Shown here piece after piece: positions 62,441 through 64,000 of a DNA stretch of 64,000 nt. The position numbers were made by a program, and so were the translations under genes. Source of the DNA: Planosporangium flavigriseum (lineage in GTDB: Bacteria > Actinomycetota > Actinomycetes > Mycobacteriales > Micromonosporaceae); the NCBI RefSeq assembly GCF_011947225.1, contig NZ_JAATVW010000016.1, positions 62,001 to 126,000 of the forward strand, written 5' to 3'. Numbering within the stretch: position 1 is the first letter of the stretch; each line of letters opens with the position of its first letter. The notes beneath the pieces are model-generated. The model was not told where the DNA came from. It worked only from the letters and a program-made list of their open reading frames with translations, and ran no database searches.

Positions 62441-63307
62441 TCACATGAAGGTCCGGGCGGACCAGAGCTCAGGGAAGACCACGCGGGACATGCTGCGTTG
62501 AAGCCAGGCGGCGCCGGCGGAGCCACCGCTGCCGGCCTTGGCGCCCATGGTCCGCTGTACCGCCCTGAGATGCTGGTAGCGCCAGTCGCCGAACCGCTCG
62601 GCGATCTCGGTCAGCGCCTCTCCGAGCATCCGCAGGTGGTTGTCGCAGGTGTCGGACCGGTAGATCTCGACCCAGGCCGCCTCCACCGCCGGGTGCGGTT
62701 CGTGCTCCGTACCGAGGTGTCGGTTGAGCAGGTCGCGGGGGATGTCGAAGCCCCGCCGGGCGAGCAGCGCGATCACGTCGTCCCACAGGCTCGGCGCGTG
62801 CAGCGCGTCCACCAGCGCGGCGTACACCTCGGTCTGCCGGCGGAAGGGGCGGATGAGCGAGGCGTTCCGCAGGCCCAGCCGGAACTCGAGCTGCCGGTAC
62901 ATGGCCGACTGGAAGCCCGAGCCCTCGCCGAGCTGGTCGCGGAAGCGGTTGAAATCCGCCGGCGTCATCCAGCGCAGACTGCGCCAGGCCGCGTTGAGCC
63001 CTTCCAGGTGCAGGGCGGCGCGGCGCAGCGGACGGAGCGCCTCCCACCCGGCGTCGGCGTGCAGCAGCTTCTGCGCCTCGCGCAGTTCGAAGCAGGTCAG
63101 TCCGAAGTAGAGCTCCATGATCTGGCTGATCATGAGAAACGACATCTCGCCGGCGTCCGTACTCAGCGGTTGCTGTAGCGCGTGCAGCACGCTGGCGCGC
63201 ACGTACGCGTCGTAGGGCAGCGGGTCGGTGAATTCCAGGGTCGGCTCGCCGGCGTTGGCGGCCGCCTTGGCGGCGCGCTCCGCAGCCGTCGAGGGGCACA
63301 CCATCAT
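62441..63307 (-). CDS. kynA: Tryptophan 2,3-dioxygenase family protein
   Basis: A 288-residue heme enzyme that opens the tryptophan indole ring to N-formylkynurenine. GSGFQSAMYRQLEFRLGLRN contains the conserved substrate-binding Arg, and FGDWRYQHLRAVQRTMG contains the axial heme ligand (H246). At the usual active-site His position the sequence has Ser (S61 in FLMISQIMELYF), so it belongs to a divergent branch. Pairing with kynU and a divergent Lrp regulator argues for a true catabolic role, although hydroxylase homologues of TDO exist. ATG start preferred over an upstream TTG lacking a ribosome binding site. Confidence 0.85.
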   Translation of the reverse strand: MMVCPSTAAERAAKAAANAGEPTLEFTDPLPYDAYVRASVLHALQQPLSTDAGEMSFLMISQIMELYFGLTCFELREAQKLLHADAGWEALRPLRRAALHLEGLNAAWRSLRWMTPADFNRFRDQLGEGSGFQSAMYRQLEFRLGLRNASLIRPFRRQTEVYAALVDALHAPSLWDDVIALLARRGFDIPRDLLNRHLGTEHEPHPAVEAAWVEIYRSDTCDNHLRMLGEALTEIAERFGDWRYQHLRAVQRTMGAKAGSGGSAGAAWLQRSMSRVVFPELWSARTFM

Positions 63308-63425
63308 GCCGTAATGGTCCCTCGACAAGGGTGGATCGTGGAATGCGAAACCAAAGGTGATTTACGGTGGTGCCGACAAGCTCGCAATCAGAGTCGGTGG
63401 ATGGCTTAACGAACTGAAGGTGTCC

Positions 63426-63869
63426 GTGGACGATATGGATTGGGCGCTCCTGCGCGAGCTGCAGGTCGACGCGCGGCTGTCCTTCAGCGAACTGTCCCGC
63501 CGGGTGCACCTGTCGCCGCCCGCCGTCGCGGAGCGGGTACGGCGACTTGAGGAGGCCGGCATCATCGCCGGCTACCACGCTCACGTGGACTTGGCGAAGA
63601 CCGGTTGGACGGTCGTCGCGATCATCCGGATGTCCTGTTACGGGCCGCGGTGCATCCTGCGTGACCCGAGCGTGGAGGGCTGGCCGGAGATCCTGGAGAT
63701 CCACCGGATCACCGGCGACGCCTGTTGCATCCTGAAGGTCGCCGCCGCTTCAATGGGCGCTTTCGAACAGGTCATCGACCGGCTCGCCCCGTACGGTCAG
63801 CCGTCGAGCACGATGGTGCTCTCCACCCCGCTCGACTGGCATCCCGTCCCCCCGCCGACAGGGAGTTGA
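63426..63869 (+). CDS. Lrp/AsnC-family regulator, probable kyn regulator
   Basis: A 147-residue regulator. The N-terminal helix-turn-helix (MDWALLRELQVDARLSFSELSRRVHLSPPAVAERVRRLEEAGIIAGYHA) and the RAM ligand-binding domain (WPEILEIHRITGDACCILKVAAASMGAFEQVIDRL) are typical. It diverges from kynA over 118 bp, the arrangement seen for KynR in Pseudomonas, an Lrp-type activator responding to kynurenine; the analogy is inferred. The GTG with GAAGG 5 nt upstream is chosen as start. Confidence 0.88.
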   Translation: MDDMDWALLRELQVDARLSFSELSRRVHLSPPAVAERVRRLEEAGIIAGYHAHVDLAKTGWTVVAIIRMSCYGPRCILRDPSVEGWPEILEIHRITGDACCILKVAAASMGAFEQVIDRLAPYGQPSSTMVLSTPLDWHPVPPPTGS

Positions 63870-63873
63870 CGGT

Positions 63874-63999
63874 CAGGGCCGGTCGTTGGGGCACTTGTCG
63901 ATGCCGTGGTTGTGGTGCCAGCAGCCCCCGGCGGGCGCGGTGACCAAGCGGGCGGGCGCCTCGGCGTTGCCGGTCAGGTCGTTGTCGTGCACCCACCCC
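63874..63999 (-). CDS. 3' end of a gene with a Cys/His-rich C-terminus, cut by the window edge
   Basis: Forty-one codons remain, ending just 4 bp from the Lrp gene stop. The product reads WVHDNDLTGNAEAPARLVTA and then a Cys/His-rich tail (GGCWHHNHGIDKCPNDRP). The composition and the open frame up to the edge indicate a real gene. The two Cys and three His could bind metal or form a disulfide in an exported protein. Family not recognised. Confidence 0.55.
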
Positions 64000-64000
64000 G

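Overview
The window looks like chromosomal DNA of a high-GC Gram-positive actinomycete, most likely a filamentous, Micromonosporaceae-like genus. The reasons are the strong GC bias with GC-ending codons, frequent GTG and some TTG or CTG starts, and genes typical of actinomycetes: SepH, polyphosphate glucokinase, a WS/DGAT acyltransferase, a SCO7613-type giant membrane protein, CBM2-bearing secreted proteins, and a DUF4230 protein. The family assignment is an inference. No rRNA, tRNA or CRISPR array was recognised.

Layout. 0-9.8 kb: end of an MFS exporter, RNA 2',3'-cyclic phosphodiesterase, aldo/keto reductase, the cell-division regulator sepH, then a right-to-left run citrate synthase - small membrane protein - serC - serine hydrolase, divergent from pdxH and an MFS exporter. 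9.8-15.9 kb: aldose epimerase, nitroreductase, a small ParB-like protein, a glutaryl-CoA-dehydrogenase-like enzyme, a DUF4230 protein, an orphan sugar-ABC ATPase and a DUF4442 protein behind a striking tandem operator. 15.9-24.4 kb: a 1124-residue membrane protein, an EamA transporter, arfB, the thyA-folA-HIT cluster, and a convergent nucleotidyltransferase/deaminase pair. 24.4-28.3 kb: a Ser/Thr kinase with an extracytoplasmic CBM2 domain, a divergent STAS protein and a CBM2-GH18 chitinase. 28.5-42 kb: central and sugar metabolism (UDP-sugar epimerase, HAD phosphatase, ppgK), acetyl- and acyltransferases, a FhuF-like [2Fe-2S] protein, transporters, and a MocR regulator with a divergent MFS pump.

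42-50.6 kb is a signalling block: a GGDEF-EAL protein, a two-component system whose operon ends in a secreted CBM2 protein with a GH18-like domain lacking catalytic acids, and a TPR-like GGDEF protein. 50.8-53 kb: an orphan SagB-type dehydrogenase, a rhodanese, and an unlisted 31-residue membrane peptide followed by a perfect 15-bp hairpin. 53.2-59.5 kb: a complete urease operon ureABCEFGD plus a urea transporter. 59.5-61.1 kb: a small variable pocket with a CTG-started HTH gene, a winged-helix regulator/membrane-protein pair, and an IS transposase remnant. 61.1-64 kb: kynurenine pathway genes kynA-kynU with a divergent Lrp-type regulator.

The best candidates for an undescribed system are the two polysaccharide-linked signalling loci. 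In one, a PknB-type kinase displays a CBM2 module outside the cell next to a chitinase. In the other, a two-component system is co-transcribed with a catalytically dead chitinase-like lectin. Other notable structure includes a dispersed intergenic hairpin present twice, several operator-like palindromes, a 25-bp tandem duplication at the ureE/ureF junction, and at least two credible CTG start codons.
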